Of a stretch of 64,000 nucleotides of DNA, positions 19,875 to 30,557 are shown piece after piece. Numbering within the stretch: the stretch's first letter is position 1; each line of letters opens with the position of its first letter. The notes under the pieces were generated by a model that saw only the letters and a list, made by a program, of their open reading frames with translations, was not told the DNA's origin and made no database searches. A program made the translations under genes and the position numbers. The DNA comes from Cepaea nemoralis. Lineage: Eukaryota; Mollusca; Gastropoda; Stylommatophora; Helicidae. The stretch covers positions 416,001 to 480,000 of the forward strand of contig JACEFZ010011080.1 in the NCBI GenBank assembly GCA_014155875.1, given 5' to 3'.

Positions 19875-21324
19875 GAGAAACAACAGTGGGAGATACACTC
19901 TATGAGAAACAACAGTGGGAGATACACTCTATGAGAAACAACAGTGGGAGATACACTCTATGAGAAACAACAGTGGGAGATACACTCTATGAGAAAGAAC
20001 AGTGGGAGATACACTCTATGAGAAACAACAGTGGGAGATACACTCTATGAGAAACAACAGTGCGAGATACACTCTATGAGAAACAACAGTGGGAGATACA
20101 CTCTATGAGAAACAACAGTGGGAGATACACTCTATGAGAAAGAACAGTGGGAGATACACTCTATGAGAAACAACAGTGGGAGATACACTCTATGAGAAAC
20201 AACAGTGCGAGATACACTCTATGAGAAACAACAGTGGGAGATACACTCTATGAGAAACAACAGTGGGAGATACACTCTATGAGAAACAACAGTGGGAGAT
20301 ACACTCTATGAGAAACAACAGTGAGAGATACACTCTATGAGAAACAACAGTGGGAGATACACTCTATGAGAAACAACAGTGAGAGATACACTCTATGAGA
20401 AACAACAGTGGGAGATACACTCTATGAGAAACAACAGTGGGAGATACACTCTATGAGAAACAACAGTGCGATATACACTCTATGAGAAACAACAGTGGGA
20501 GATACACTCTATGAGAAACAACAGCGGGAGATACACTCTATGAGAAACAACAGTGCGATATACACTCTATGAGAAACAACAGTGGGGGATACACTCTATG
20601 AGAAACAACAGTGCGAGATACACTCTATGAGAGACAACAGTGCGATATACACTCTATGAGAAACAACAGTGCGAGATACACTCTATGAGAAACAACAGTG
20701 GGAGATACACTCTATGAGAAACAACAGTGGGAGATACACTCTATGAGAAACAACAGTGCGATATACACTCTATGAGAAACAACAGTGCGATGTACACTCT
20801 ATGAGAAACAACAGTGGGAGATACACTCTATGAGAAACAACAGTGGGAGATACACTCTATGAGAAACAACAGTGGGAGATACACTCTATGAGAAACAACA
20901 GTGGGAGATACACTCTATGAGAAACAACAGTGTGATATACACTCTATGAGAAACAACAGTGCGATATACACTCTATGAGAAACAACAGTGGGAGATACAC
21001 TCTATGAGAAATAACAGTGGGAGATACACTCTATGAGAAACAACAGTGGGAGATACACTCTATGAGAAACAACAGTGCGAGATACACTCTATGAGAAACA
21101 ACAGTGGGAGATACACTCTATGAGAAACAACAGTGCGAGATACACTCTATGAGAAACAACAGTGCGAGATACACTCTATGAGAAACAACAGTGCGATATT
21201 CACTCTATGAGAAACAACAGTGGGAGATACACTCAATGAGAAACAACAGTGGGAGATACACTCAATGAGAAACAACAGTGGGAGATACACTCTATGAGAA
21301 ACAACAGTGGGAGATACACTCTAT
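19875..21324. repeat. 29 bp minisatellite, exactly 50 units, derived from a LINE RNase H-type ORF
   Basis: 1450 bp of a 29 bp unit (starts gagaaacaacagtgggagat, ends with acactctat). Units differ mainly at one or two sites (gtggg, gtgcg, gtgag; gagata or gatata). The unit and both flanks match a single-copy stretch in the RNase H-bearing LINE at 53316-53344, encoding RETTVEDKLY. The right flank ggaccactgaatcaac corresponds to ggactgctgagtgaac there. Because 29 is not a multiple of 3, no frame stays open across the array. Confidence 0.95.
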
Positions 21325-21849
21325 GGACCACTGAATCAACCAAAAATAACAGTGAAGTTTATACAATAGACATTTCAGACATTGACAATACATTTCAGTA
21401 GAACAAAAGAAGAAGCAAAAACCAACATTGTGGTTTAGAATGATTCTGTTGTCTAATGTGTACTATAATTTCAGCCTCTGTACCACGTCTTAGTCTCAAT
21501 CAATATCTTTCAAGTTAATTCTCATATTATTTGAATAGTCTCAAGGGCCCGCCAAGGATCGATATTTCCGTGTGTTGCGTAATCAAAATCGGACCAACCA
21601 ATCATGTTTCGTCTTTACAACTAGATTTTTGCATCCCAAATGGTGACGCCTATTTTATCCTAAAGGTATTCAAACGGTGCACTGACCTGTGCATGACTTC
21701 GCCCACACATACCAGTCTTTCAAAATGCCTACCTTTTATAAGCCAGAAGCCCTACCTATTGACTCTGTCATGTGTAAATTATCTGTCACATCTGGAATGA
21801 ATCTATCTTGTGACCTTCACCATCTCTGCTTTTCTGGCACACTTCTTTC
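21325..21849. other. Spacer, nothing recognised
   Basis: The first ~40 bp continue the LINE tail; the remainder is unassigned AT-rich DNA. The frames at 21531-21800 and 21689-21910 overlap and show no domain. Confidence 0.4.
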
Positions 21850-21935
21850 CATAATGCATCTCATCTCATCTCATCACATCTCATCTCATCTTTTTCCTCT
21901 TGTACCTTGAGCTGTCCTGGTGAAGCATAAACATT
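21850..21935 (-). mobile_element. 3' end of LINE A with (GATGA)n tail
   Basis: catctcatctcatctcatca is the reversed pentanucleotide tail, followed by ttcctcttgtaccttgagct and ggtgaagcataaac. The same 3' end occurs at 24965, 44560, 55085 and 61870. Confidence 0.75.
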
Positions 21936-21971
21936 ACGAATTGCATTCGTAACCCCTTCAGCTGTAATGTA

Positions 21972-22127
21972 CAGGGTGTAATTTTAATGACCGTGCAGTG
22001 TTTGCAAAAATCGCCGGGCCCTACTTTGTATTTACCTATTATGTTGTATGAGCTTTTCAGGGGGTGAGTACAAAACTTGGACCGGTAGTATTTTCAAACA
22101 CTGTACAGTCATTAAAAATACACCCTA
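21972..22127. mobile_element. Palindromic MITE, 156 bp, TA target
   Basis: Both ends read TA then (c/t)agggtgtaNttttaatgac, and the similarity of the arms continues for about 60 bp (through cagtgtttg and ccgggcc/ccggtcc), so the element folds on itself. It has TA dinucleotides on both sides and no coding capacity. A diverged second copy lies at 51896-52050. Confidence 0.7.
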
Positions 22128-22134
22128 TACTAAA

Positions 22135-22482
22135 GCAAATCTCATCAGAACTATTTTTAGAAGGGCTGCGGGAGTAACCGTGAGAGATATAATTAAGAAT
22201 TAGAAAATTAGAAGACGACTGGGTCTGAAACCAGTTATACACTTCATTAAAGAAAACCAGGTTAAATGGGTTGGCCGCCTCAAAAGAATGCCTTGTACCA
22301 TCTTCCACAAAGAGCCACATTGCAGACGTATAATGGATATAGGGCAAGGGGAAGACAACGTAAAAGATGGAGTGATGGTATCAAAGAATAACCTTAGAGA
22401 AATGAATACCTACTTGAAAATTGCGTTAGAAAGAGTGCATACAAGATCTGTAATCGTGACGAAACACTTCACTTATTTAAAT

Positions 22483-22514
<32 letters not shown>

Positions 22515-22590
22515 AAGAAGAAGAAGAAGAAGAAGAAGAAGAAGAAGAAGAAGAAGAAGAAGAAGAAGAAGAAGAAGAAGAAGAAGAAGA
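22135..22590 (+). mobile_element. LINE fragment (family H) with (AAG)n tail
   Basis: Reads RRRLGLKPVIHFIKENQVKW, then VGRLKRMPCTIF and onward with breaks, the GHxxRM-like C-terminal region of a LINE RT protein. It ends in 106 bp of pure (AAG)n (22485-22590). The poly-Arg frame is the tail itself. A related copy with a GAAGAT tail is at 47335-47580. Confidence 0.65.
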
Positions 22591-22706
22591 TTCCATTGAG
22601 GTAGATGGGGGAAGAGAAGAAGAATTAGACACGTTATTACATGGCGAGTCATCTACAGATACCAATCAATAGCCATGAATGTGTTTCTGGTGGTTTCTCA
22701 TTGCAG

Positions 22707-22781
22707 TACATCGTACCATTGGTGGTGCTGCTCACGCTTGAGGTTGCTGTCATAGTTCTTGCAGTTGTCTTCAAGTCTGAG
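22707..22781 (+). CDS. Tetraspanin exon B: TM3
   Basis: The acceptor is ttctcattgcag ending at 22706 and the donor is gtgagt at 22782. The 75 bp exon encodes 25 residues (YIVPLVVLLTLEVAVIVLAV plus FKSE). This is the third membrane helix with its conserved buried glutamate (LEV), which follows exon A in frame. An exon with exactly this content (the classic TM3 exon, phase 0) is common in tetraspanin genes. A (GAA)n run derived from a LINE tail ends 116 bp upstream. Confidence 0.9.
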
Positions 22782-22984
22782 GTGAGTGTCAAGAATAATA
22801 ATCACAAGTGAAAATACAGATAAACTGTATCAATCATTCAATGGATCGATCATTGGCAACAAATAGAATGTCTTGGCATCGTTGATTCTATATGCTCAAG
22901 TGAGCGATATAGAGCAGACAAAAAGAAGAATTTGGGTAGCTGGAGAACATAGGCAGACAGAACCAAGGATTTAAAAGTCTTAAA

Positions 22985-23170
22985 AGACGAGATGATCGAC
23001 TTCATTTCACCCGGTTTTATCCCATATGACTCGTTCTCTTTCCGCAGGGCGACCTGCCGAAAGCGTCGCACAAAGCACGAACACCATAGCTCCAGCGACG
23101 ACCCCCAGGAGTGTTCGAGATAAATGCACTCGTAAACCGAAAGACGTAACCAGGGACTGGTCACTGGGAG
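22985..23170 (-). mobile_element. SINE family 3 copy
   Basis: Minus strand contains tcgctggagctatggtgttc, gacgctttcggcaggtcgcc and ctgcggaaagagaacga, matching 60350-60420 on the plus strand. The tRNA-like head at the right side is eroded. Confidence 0.6.
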
Positions 23171-23499
23171 ATAAAGAAAGATAGATTATTAACGAGCTGA
23201 TTGTCATCAATCACAATCTCTTCTCTCTTACATTCCTACTAACCTTCATACGAAGGGGATTGAATATGTGTGCCACAGAACCGAGCCTCTTACAAATTTA
23301 CATAATATAATAAACGATTGCTCAAATATAGTTCTAGCCCGTTTTACGCAAACAGAAAAAGTTCGTTGTCAATGTAAAATTACCGTGGGGATAACAATTG
23401 TTCCACATTTGAGCCATACCTGTGACTATGTGTTTTAATTCTTTCAGCTGAAGTATTTTTCATGTATTCACAGTATATGATATATAACTCTGCAGTATA
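23171..23499. other. Spacer, nothing recognised
   Basis: AT-rich intronic DNA without a recognisable element. Confidence 0.4.
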
Positions 23500-23960
23500 C
23501 ACATGATGAAGAATCAGATTCGCTGGGCTGGTCACTTGACTCGCATGCCAGATCACAGGCTCCCTAAACGAATCTTTTACGGCGAGTTGCATTGTGGTAA
23601 ACGCTCCCAAGGCGGCCAGAGGAAACGCTTTAAAGACACTGAAAATCTCACTGAAAGCTTTTGGAATTCATCATGACACCTGGGAGACTGCAGCCAGAGA
23701 CCGAAATTCGTGGCGTGCATCATTACGCAAGGGTGCAGTCATTCGTGAGGCTACCAGGACTGCAAGAGCTGTGAAGAAAAGACAGAACAGAAAAACCACT
23801 GCAGAAAATCCTCCACCAGAAACATCAAGCAATCTTTGCCCACATTGTCAAAGAACATTTCGAGCCAAAATAGGCCTTATCAGCCATCTTAGAACTCACG
23901 GCTCCATACTTTCAACCCCACTGGATGAAATGAATGGTCATCATCATTCTTGATGGACAA
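23500..23960 (+). mobile_element. LINE G C-terminal fragment with C2H2 zinc finger
   Basis: Begins in QIRWAGHLTRMPDHRLPKRI and GELHCGKR, then shifts frame into TWETAARDRNSWRASLRKG. It ends with a C2H2 finger, CPHCQRTFRAKIGLISHLRTH minus its last residue. This finger is the C-terminus of the LINE G RT protein also seen at 50523 (minus strand). Confidence 0.75.
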
Positions 23961-24214
23961 ACGACATACACATGAAGAGATGCGGGAAAATATGCCCGGC
24001 CATAAATCGTGCAACGTATTGTTTGTGGCTTCCATGTTTAAATTATTGACATACTAGTTATTGCATATTTTTTTGTTTCATGATTTGTACAACTGTCTTA
24101 ATTTGTGTTTTTTTTTTTCTCCTTTGTAAACGACAATCGAATTGGTACATGGTTCTTACTCTATGAGCAATAAACAGTCAAATTGGTATATATACGATTG
24201 TTACTTTGTTACTC

Positions 24215-24530
24215 CCAATGGGCATTATTACATTGGGAGCATTGGGAGCAAGATGCCGCTGAGCGTGTTGCATGGAGGGCAAGTATCACAAATAGAATAA
24301 AGAGAAAGGATAAAATTATTGCAGATGAGTCACACACAGAGCGTGTGAGACGTAAGATGGTGCATGATGGTGGAAATGACCACTTGTTCACATGCACCCA
24401 CTGTGAATGAACATTTACAGCGCAAATTGGCCTTATCAGTCACATTCGTTACCGCCATGGGTAAAAGTTAACTATGCCTTTTTGAAGCACAAACTATCGT
24501 CTGTCAAGACGGCAAGGTGCCAATGATACT
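24215..24530 (+). mobile_element. Second LINE G C-terminal fragment with C2H2 zinc finger
   Basis: HWEQDAAERVAWRASITNRI through SHTERVRRKMVHDGGND and a finger CTHC...H that carries one in-frame stop. It then has the 3' untranslated part (aaactatcgtctgtcaagac), which matches the antisense copy at 50460-50520. It is closer to the 50.5 kb copy than to the 23.5 kb one. Confidence 0.75.
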
Positions 24531-24594
24531 TTGTCGGACGCTTTGTCAGATACTTTACAGGACGCCGCAGTCAACCCCGTCATTATTTTTTTTT

Positions 24595-24770
24595 GACTGA
24601 TGTTTTGGAAAGTTTACTTTCAGAAGTTTGATATTTTTTTTTGTGAACAACCGCCACTCATACCACTGTGTAAAAATCAACACAAGGAGGTCTGTTTCCA
24701 AATCGCCCGCAGATGTGTTTCGTATGTGGTTTGCGGGATTACGAATTGCGCTCGTATCCCTAACGCTACA
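24595..24770 (-). mobile_element. SINE family 1 copy, degraded
   Basis: The minus strand retains the head (gggatacgagcgcaattcgt) and scraps of the central block. The T-rich stretches are probably secondary changes. Confidence 0.5.
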
Positions 24771-24874
24771 GCTCCGGTTTTATGAGTGAGCAACAAACAG
24801 ATGTTTACATCATTCTTACTTCTCGAGCAACAAACAATCAGATGTGTACACCACTCTTACTTTACCAGTTACAA

Positions 24875-24955
24875 CTACTCAGATTTTACATACTTTTGAC
24901 TTCGATTTTACATACTTTTGACTTCGATTTTACATACTTTTGACTTCGATATATG
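24875..24955. repeat. 22 bp tandem repeat, three units
   Basis: Three copies of tacatacttttgacttcgat plus tt, nearly perfect, between SINE debris and a LINE A end. Confidence 0.9.
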
Positions 24956-24959
24956 AAGC

Positions 24960-25262
24960 CAATACACGGGCACTCTCCCGCTGTGTATGCTTCACCTCGA
25001 CATTGTAAGGTACACGAGGAACCTGATGAGATGAGTTGAGATGAGATGAGTTGAGATGAGATGAGTTGAGTTGAGATGAGATGAGTTGAGATGAGATGAG
25101 ATGAATTAAGATGAGATGGGATGAGATGAATTGAGATTAGTTGAGTTGAGATGAGATGAGTTGAGATGAGATGAGTTAAGATGAGTTGAGATGAGAGGAG
25201 ATGAGATGAATTGAGAGGAGATGAGATGAGTTAAGATGAGATGAGATGAGATAAGATGAGAT
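24960..25262 (+). mobile_element. LINE A 3' end with expanded (GATGA)n tail
   Basis: cactctcccgctgtgtatgc, ttcacctcgacattgtaagg and tacacgaggaacctgatgag form the family A 3' end. The tail then expands into about 237 bp of gatga/gttga pentanucleotide with many single-base variants. It lies about 245 bp upstream of tetraspanin exon C. Confidence 0.85.
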
Positions 25263-25307
25263 TTACTTCGTGACCAACAAATAATCAGATTTGTACACTT
25301 TACGGTC

Positions 25308-25440
25308 TCTGTGGCGAAGAGGTTACGAATGCAATTCGTAATCCAGCATAACGCGTTCGAAACACAGCTGCCGGTCGTTTAGAAAGCAATGGCAAACTAC
25401 TGATCGTTAACTTGCCCAGTAATTGCAAGAAACTTTTTAA
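25308..25440 (+). mobile_element. SINE family 1 copy, 3'-truncated
   Basis: Head ctgtggcgaagaggttacga with a B-box gcgttcgaaacac, then ccggtcgtttagaaagcaat and ggcaaactactgatcg. The usual tail is missing. It ends 67 bp before exon C. Confidence 0.8.
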
Positions 25441-25507
25441 CACTATACTTATATGTTAGCAACAAACATTCAGATGTGTAAGGTTCTCATAAATTCTATA
25501 TTTTCAG

Positions 25508-25621
25508 TGGGAGGGCAGAGTTCACCGAGTTTTGACCGACAAACTGGTCTCTCAGTACGGGGACTGGGTCGACAGCAGCCGCGGACCCTTTACCAGAACC
25601 TTCAACACTATACAGGAAAAG
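25508..25621 (+). CDS. Tetraspanin exon C: first part of large extracellular loop
   Basis: The acceptor is ttctatattttcag ending at 25507. The 114 bp exon encodes 38 residues (WEGRVHRVLTDKLVSQYGDW and onward to TIQEK), the amphipathic helices that precede the CCG motif in the large loop. The donor inferred from protein continuity is aag/gttgta at 25622. It has GT but otherwise matches the consensus poorly, so a shifted or alternative donor is possible. Joining at this point places TIQEK directly before LDCCG, the normal spacing for the family. Confidence 0.82.
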
Positions 25622-25639
25622 GTTGTATGACATTTCGTC

Positions 25640-26215
25640 TGCTAATCCAGTCTGTGTCTGTACATATTCAATTAATGTAGACAGTTTTAGATACAACAGA
25701 CCAGATGGTTTGGCCATGTACCGAGATCTCCCACAAACAGCCAGCCCCAGACAGCATTGACGGTTAGACAGAGTGAACACAAAGTATCATTAACTGTCAA
25801 GGCAAGATCAGCCCAAAACTTTTAGATGTTATGTTGTCTAACGACGTCACAACACATTTGTTACCCCCATGCGTACCCAGTCCTCCTCCCACGCAACAGC
25901 CACCTCAAAGCATTTCCGCTAACTGTTCATATATGGATTTGGTTATCATGCCTCCTCTCTTGAATCAGATGGCGGCAATGGCGTGTTTGACCGACTTCAC
26001 TCTCTGTTCAAGTAATCAAGATAACGACGGAGTCTCGTCAGCATCCACCATTCACTTCCGTACTGCATTGATTACATCAACCATGTCCATGCTTCTTCCC
26101 GCGTTCATTGGTGCCATATTTGCCAGCTGGTATGCGCTTGAATTACCCTGTACTGTGGCATGCCCTTGCGCATAGTTCCAGGTGAATCATGTGAAGTGCA
26201 ACTTGAGAATGCTTT
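25640..26215. other. Intron DNA, nothing recognised
   Basis: A 114-codon frame at 25831-26175 has proline-rich and hydrophobic parts but no recognisable domain and no splice context linking it to the tetraspanin. I leave it unassigned. Confidence 0.4.
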
Positions 26216-26219
26216 CTAT

Positions 26220-26960
26220 CTATTCGGAGCGGAAAATGTAGGGTAGTAACAGAGAGTGCAAAGACAGGACTCTCCATGAATATCAAGAAAACAGTAACAA
26301 TAGTGATATCAAAGGTAGAGATGACACCAAAATGTAAAATGAAAATAGAAGGGGAAATTCTTAACCAAGTGGATAATTTTAAATACCTTGGGGCATTTAT
26401 AACATCAGATGGAAGATGAACAACGGAGGTTAAGAACAGAATAGGGCAAGCAAAGGCTGCATTTTCAGAAAACGAAGAATATCTTATGCAATAAGTTACT
26501 ATCATTGAATGTAAGTAAGAGAGTGCCGAAGAGCCATATAGAACCTGTGTTGCTGTATATCGGTGAGTCTTGGAACGTAAATGAACAAATTAGGAAGAGA
26601 TTGAAAGTGACAGAAATGTGCTTCTAGAGACGAATGTTGCAAATTTCTTGGACTGCCAATTAACTAACAACGACTGCCTGAAAATGGCTAATGAAACTAC
26701 AACATTAAATACAACAATCAGGAAAAGGCAAACAGCTTTTGTTGGTCATGTGATGAGAAGAGAAGCTTTAGAGAACATCGTGACAAATGGAAAGATCGAG
26801 GGGAAGAGAGGCAGACGCAGACCAAGAGAAATGGATGCATTGCGACGGTGGCATGGAGGAATATCAACAGCGGAGTTGATTCAAGAAACCAAAGACCGAG
26901 ATCTGTGGAGAGTCATGAACGCCTACGCCAGCCGGCAAGACCCTTCATGATGATGATGAT
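26220..26960 (+). mobile_element. LINE B fragment with (ATG)n tail
   Basis: Plus-strand copy running from the thumb region (NQVDNFKYLGAFITSDGR) through KRQTAFVGHVMRREALEN and KRGRRRPREMDALRRWHGG to the end of the ORF, then a tgatgatgatgat tail. Several frameshifts are present. Same family as 485-1245. Confidence 0.8.
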
Positions 26961-27252
26961 ATCAATGGTAATAGTGTCTGTACGTGCTTATATCACATAT
27001 TAACAATAACATATGTTTTTATTTTTAATCTTAACTTTAATCAGTGATAACCTTTTCATGCTAAAATTAACCTTGTTGACATCGTTCACCCCTCATCCTG
27101 TCCTAGCAGAACTCTTAACCCATAGCAATTCAAAATGTCTTTTTATATATTTGTTTCCGCTCGCCCGTTCGCTTGGAACTATTATTAGTTCTGTTCTCTC
27201 GATCACGTTCGCTCGGAATTACTGTCTGTATCTGCAATGTAGTCTCTTGTAT

Positions 27253-27500
27253 GCCGGTTTCCGTGGCGAAGTGTTATAGAAGCGGTTCGTGATTCCCGTA
27301 TACCCGAGTTTGAACACAACTGCGCGCGATTTGACAGCAGACCGCGTTGCGCTGGTTTTTATTTTACGAAATGGTAATTGCCGGTCTTTCAGAAAACAAT
27401 GGCAAACTACTGAACGTAAACTTGTCAAGACATCAACAGCAGCAAAAAAATGCTGGTATTTACTGCAAACGTTATGTGAAGGATATGCAAGTATCTAACA
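27253..27500 (+). mobile_element. SINE family 1 copy with 12 bp target duplication
   Basis: Full-length family 1: tccgtggcgaag head, central ccggtctttcagaaaacaat, tail gtgaaggatatgcaagt. The flanks agtctcttgtat (27241-27252) and agtcttttgtat (27501-27512) match at 11 of 12 positions. Confidence 0.85.
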
Positions 27501-27512
27501 AGTCTTTTGTAT

Positions 27513-28010
27513 AAACTTAACTGCCCAATTTAGTTCACTCAGTGACCCATAGAATTGATCTTCCACTGTTCTTTCTCTATGGGTTATAACCATATACGCG
27601 ATATCCAACCATAGACGTATCGAATCCACAACAAGGAAACAGATGAGAAGCTTATATTTATATTTTCATGTAGAGGTGTTCATGTAGTTGTATCGGTGTA
27701 TGTTTGTTTTATGTGTGCTGACGAATGCTTTGGCCGCAACGTCCATATTAGTACTTGTGATAGTGTTCTAGTTGAGCTGATCGATTTTATTTCTCTTAAT
27801 TTGACGATTCAGTCGTATTTCTCTTGGCCGGAAGGACTACTACTGGTAATGGGTGCACTGGGCTGTTTTTGCGTGAGAGTTAGCTTTCCCTGTTACCAGC
27901 GCCCTTCCTCGACATGAGGCGAGCACTCTTCCAACTCTGTATATAAGCCAGATGTTCTACCTCCGCTGCTATTATAAATAACTTGTATATTCCTAATTTT
28001 TACATTATCC
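27513..28010. other. Intron DNA, nothing recognised
   Basis: No element ends or coding signal identified. The frame at 27696-27917 has no domain. Confidence 0.4.
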
Positions 28011-28404
28011 ATTCGTTAAGATTTACGAAGTGCAGACTGTGATACAGATCATCAGTTATTAGAAGCAGATCTGAAATTAAAACTCAACAAGCTTACCCGA
28101 GGACCAAGGCCACTTCGTTTTGATTTCACAAAATTAACACATGCATACACCGTAGAAATTGGGAATCATTTTAGGATCTTGATGTCTGTACAAGAGGAAA
28201 TTACACCTGATGAACTGACAGTACAAGCTAGAGATATCTTGATAACTGCAACCAAAGATTTAATTCCGACCAAGAAAAAGCAACTTAAGACGTGGATTAA
28301 ATCAGACACGTTAGAATTATTAAAACAACGAAGGGAACTGAAACAGAAAGGAGGTGAACCCGATAACATCAGGATGAATGTCATGAACCCAATAATAAAC
28401 TAAC

Positions 28405-28920
28405 CTAATATATAACTCCCGCAAAACAGGAGTTAACGGAGGACAGCTCACGGCAGGCGATCGGGACAGGCAGCCTGGTGTTACCGAGTACAGGGAAACT
28501 GTGTATTAGTTGAAGGCCTGTGGTCATCGTGTCACGTTACGCACCACGGGCGACACGAGCTGTGAGAAGTGAAGGACTGACCGAACATACCTGGGTCAGG
28601 CAGACGGGTTAAGGACTTCGAGACGGACGGACAGAGAGGGTTATGCTTGTGTTTCATGATCGCTGTGAGATGACTGTAATGAGGGATTGCATGACTGACT
28701 AGTAGATTGAGATGTGCTTGAGCTGAGGCAGTGAGAGAATTATTTTTGTAGTATTCCTTTACAAGATGTATGATGCATGTATATACTGCTGCGATAATTA
28801 TACAAGTTGCGCATAGTTATGAGCGCAACTATTCACGAATGTACTCACTGTAAATAGAGAACGTGAATAAACGGGTTTACTTCACGGTACTGTGTGTGAG
28901 AGCGTTTTCATTGAGTGTGT
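28405..28920. other. Unidentified LTR-like block inside LINE E
   Basis: About 515 bp with no coding capacity, ending in gtgaataaacgggtttactt and then a TTAG microsatellite. The order of features (GC-richer start, AATAAA near the end) is LTR-like, but no partner LTR or target duplication was seen. Confidence 0.35.
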
Positions 28921-28923
28921 GTT

Positions 28924-28924
28924 A

Positions 28925-29005
<81 letters not shown>
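28924..29005. repeat. (TTAG)n microsatellite
   Basis: About 80 bp of pure ttag repeat, the second such array in the window after 4730-4867. Confidence 0.95.
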
Positions 29006-29645
29006 CGCAGTTCCAACTTCACAGCAACTGGTCGTCCCCATTATGCTCCATTTCTGTGCCTCTGAATATCACACAAAACGCTCCCCACTGCCCAATGTGA
29101 AAAGTGGAAAAGACAGGAGTCTCGACAAACAACAGCCCGCACAAATACACTGTGCATAATGCTGCCACCAGAATGTCAACACACCAGTCCCACACGAAAC
29201 ACGAAGTTCATCTCTGATGGAATCGGCTGTCATTTTCCCATCTGAATGTTTCCTAGATGTTCACCCACACAGTCCACGAAAATACAGTTCATCGCTGATG
29301 GCAGTGGCAGTCAACCAGAAGCCTAGCAGCCACGCATTTCTGCATAAGGCAAAAACCGGTCAACTCTGGGACATGGCCACCTGCCATCACTCCGAACATG
29401 CAGTCACGTTCCAAAAAAAACCTCAGGCAGATTCAAAAGCATTTCACACGAAACTCACAGCTCACAGTGTCGCGCCACGCACTCACTCAGTAGCAGGGCG
29501 ACGGAACCATCAAGCCTCCCTAGTCGCCTCTTACGACATGCGTGGTAGGCTACAGTGTTGCTATTCTTTGCTTCCCTTATGGGCCCCGGCAACACATGGG
29601 AGGAGTGTGTGTTATTGTTTCACCCCTGTTCTGGAGATCGAGCCG
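29006..29645 (+). repeat. Repeat F copy 1
   Basis: About 640 bp of dispersed repeat. Words such as gacaggagtctcgacaaaca, gtggcagtcaaccagaag and ctagtcgcctcttacgacat recur, partly in reverse complement, at 58545-59050. An open frame runs through it from 29217 into the LINE E sequence, but no domain is evident. Confidence 0.55.
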
Positions 29646-30557
29646 AATGTTAATATAAATGAGTTCATGACAATGAAGTATAAATCTTTAACTCGAGAAA
29701 TAAGAAAGAACACAAGAAAGGACAAAAATCAATATATACAAGATTGCTGTACCAGAATAGAACAATATCATAAGACTGGAAGAGATTACGAAATGTTCAA
29801 AGAAATGAAGTTATTGGCAAGAAATGTTCAAACTCAATTGAATGTTATCTGTGACAAGATTGGAAATACCTTAACAAAATCTAGACAAATTCAAGAAAGA
29901 TGGCAGGAGTACTGCAGTGGAATGTATGATGTGAGTGACAGTGAGGATATGAATGAGATACATGAGCCAACGACAGCAGAGACAGAACATGAACCCTCAT
30001 TAGATGAAATTGCATAGGCAATAAATAACCTGAAGAATGGTAAATCACCTGGATGTGATGAGATACCAGCTGAGCTAATTAAAGCGGGAGGAGAAGAAAG
30101 CATACAAATCTATCACGCATTATGTAATAAGATATGGAAATATGGTATATGGCCAAAAGATTGGAAGAGAACTATCTTCATTCCAATACCAAAAAATGGC
30201 AACCTGAAATTATGCACCAACTATAGAACTGTTGCCCTGATCAGTCATGCAAGTAAAATTCTACAAAGAATCATAATGGGAAGACTTCGTAAGAAAATGG
30301 AAGAAGAAATTAACGTGGCTCAAGCTGGATTTAGACAAGGAAGAGGAAGAGATCACATTCTCAATATGCGTTTAATAATAGAGAAGTTCAGGGAATTTAA
30401 TGTAAACCTATTCTCATGTTTTGTGGATTATTCAAAGGCATTTGACTGTGTACAACATCAGAAACTTTGGGAAATCATGAGGAATATGGGCTTTCCACCA
30501 CATGTAATACAACTCATAAGAATGTTCTATCTAGACCAACAAGCAGCAGTTAGAATA

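Noticed and set aside
19875..21324. Regular 29 bp repeat that superficially recalls a CRISPR array
   Set aside because: Units are directly adjacent without spacers, the organism is a eukaryote and the unit is LINE coding sequence.
25831..26175. 114-codon proline-rich frame as a gene or extra tetraspanin exon
   Set aside because: No domain, no supporting splice sites in phase, and exons C and D already join into a normal large loop.
29217..30017. 266-codon frame as one protein
   Set aside because: The first half is repeat F and the second half is LINE E; the joint frame is accidental.
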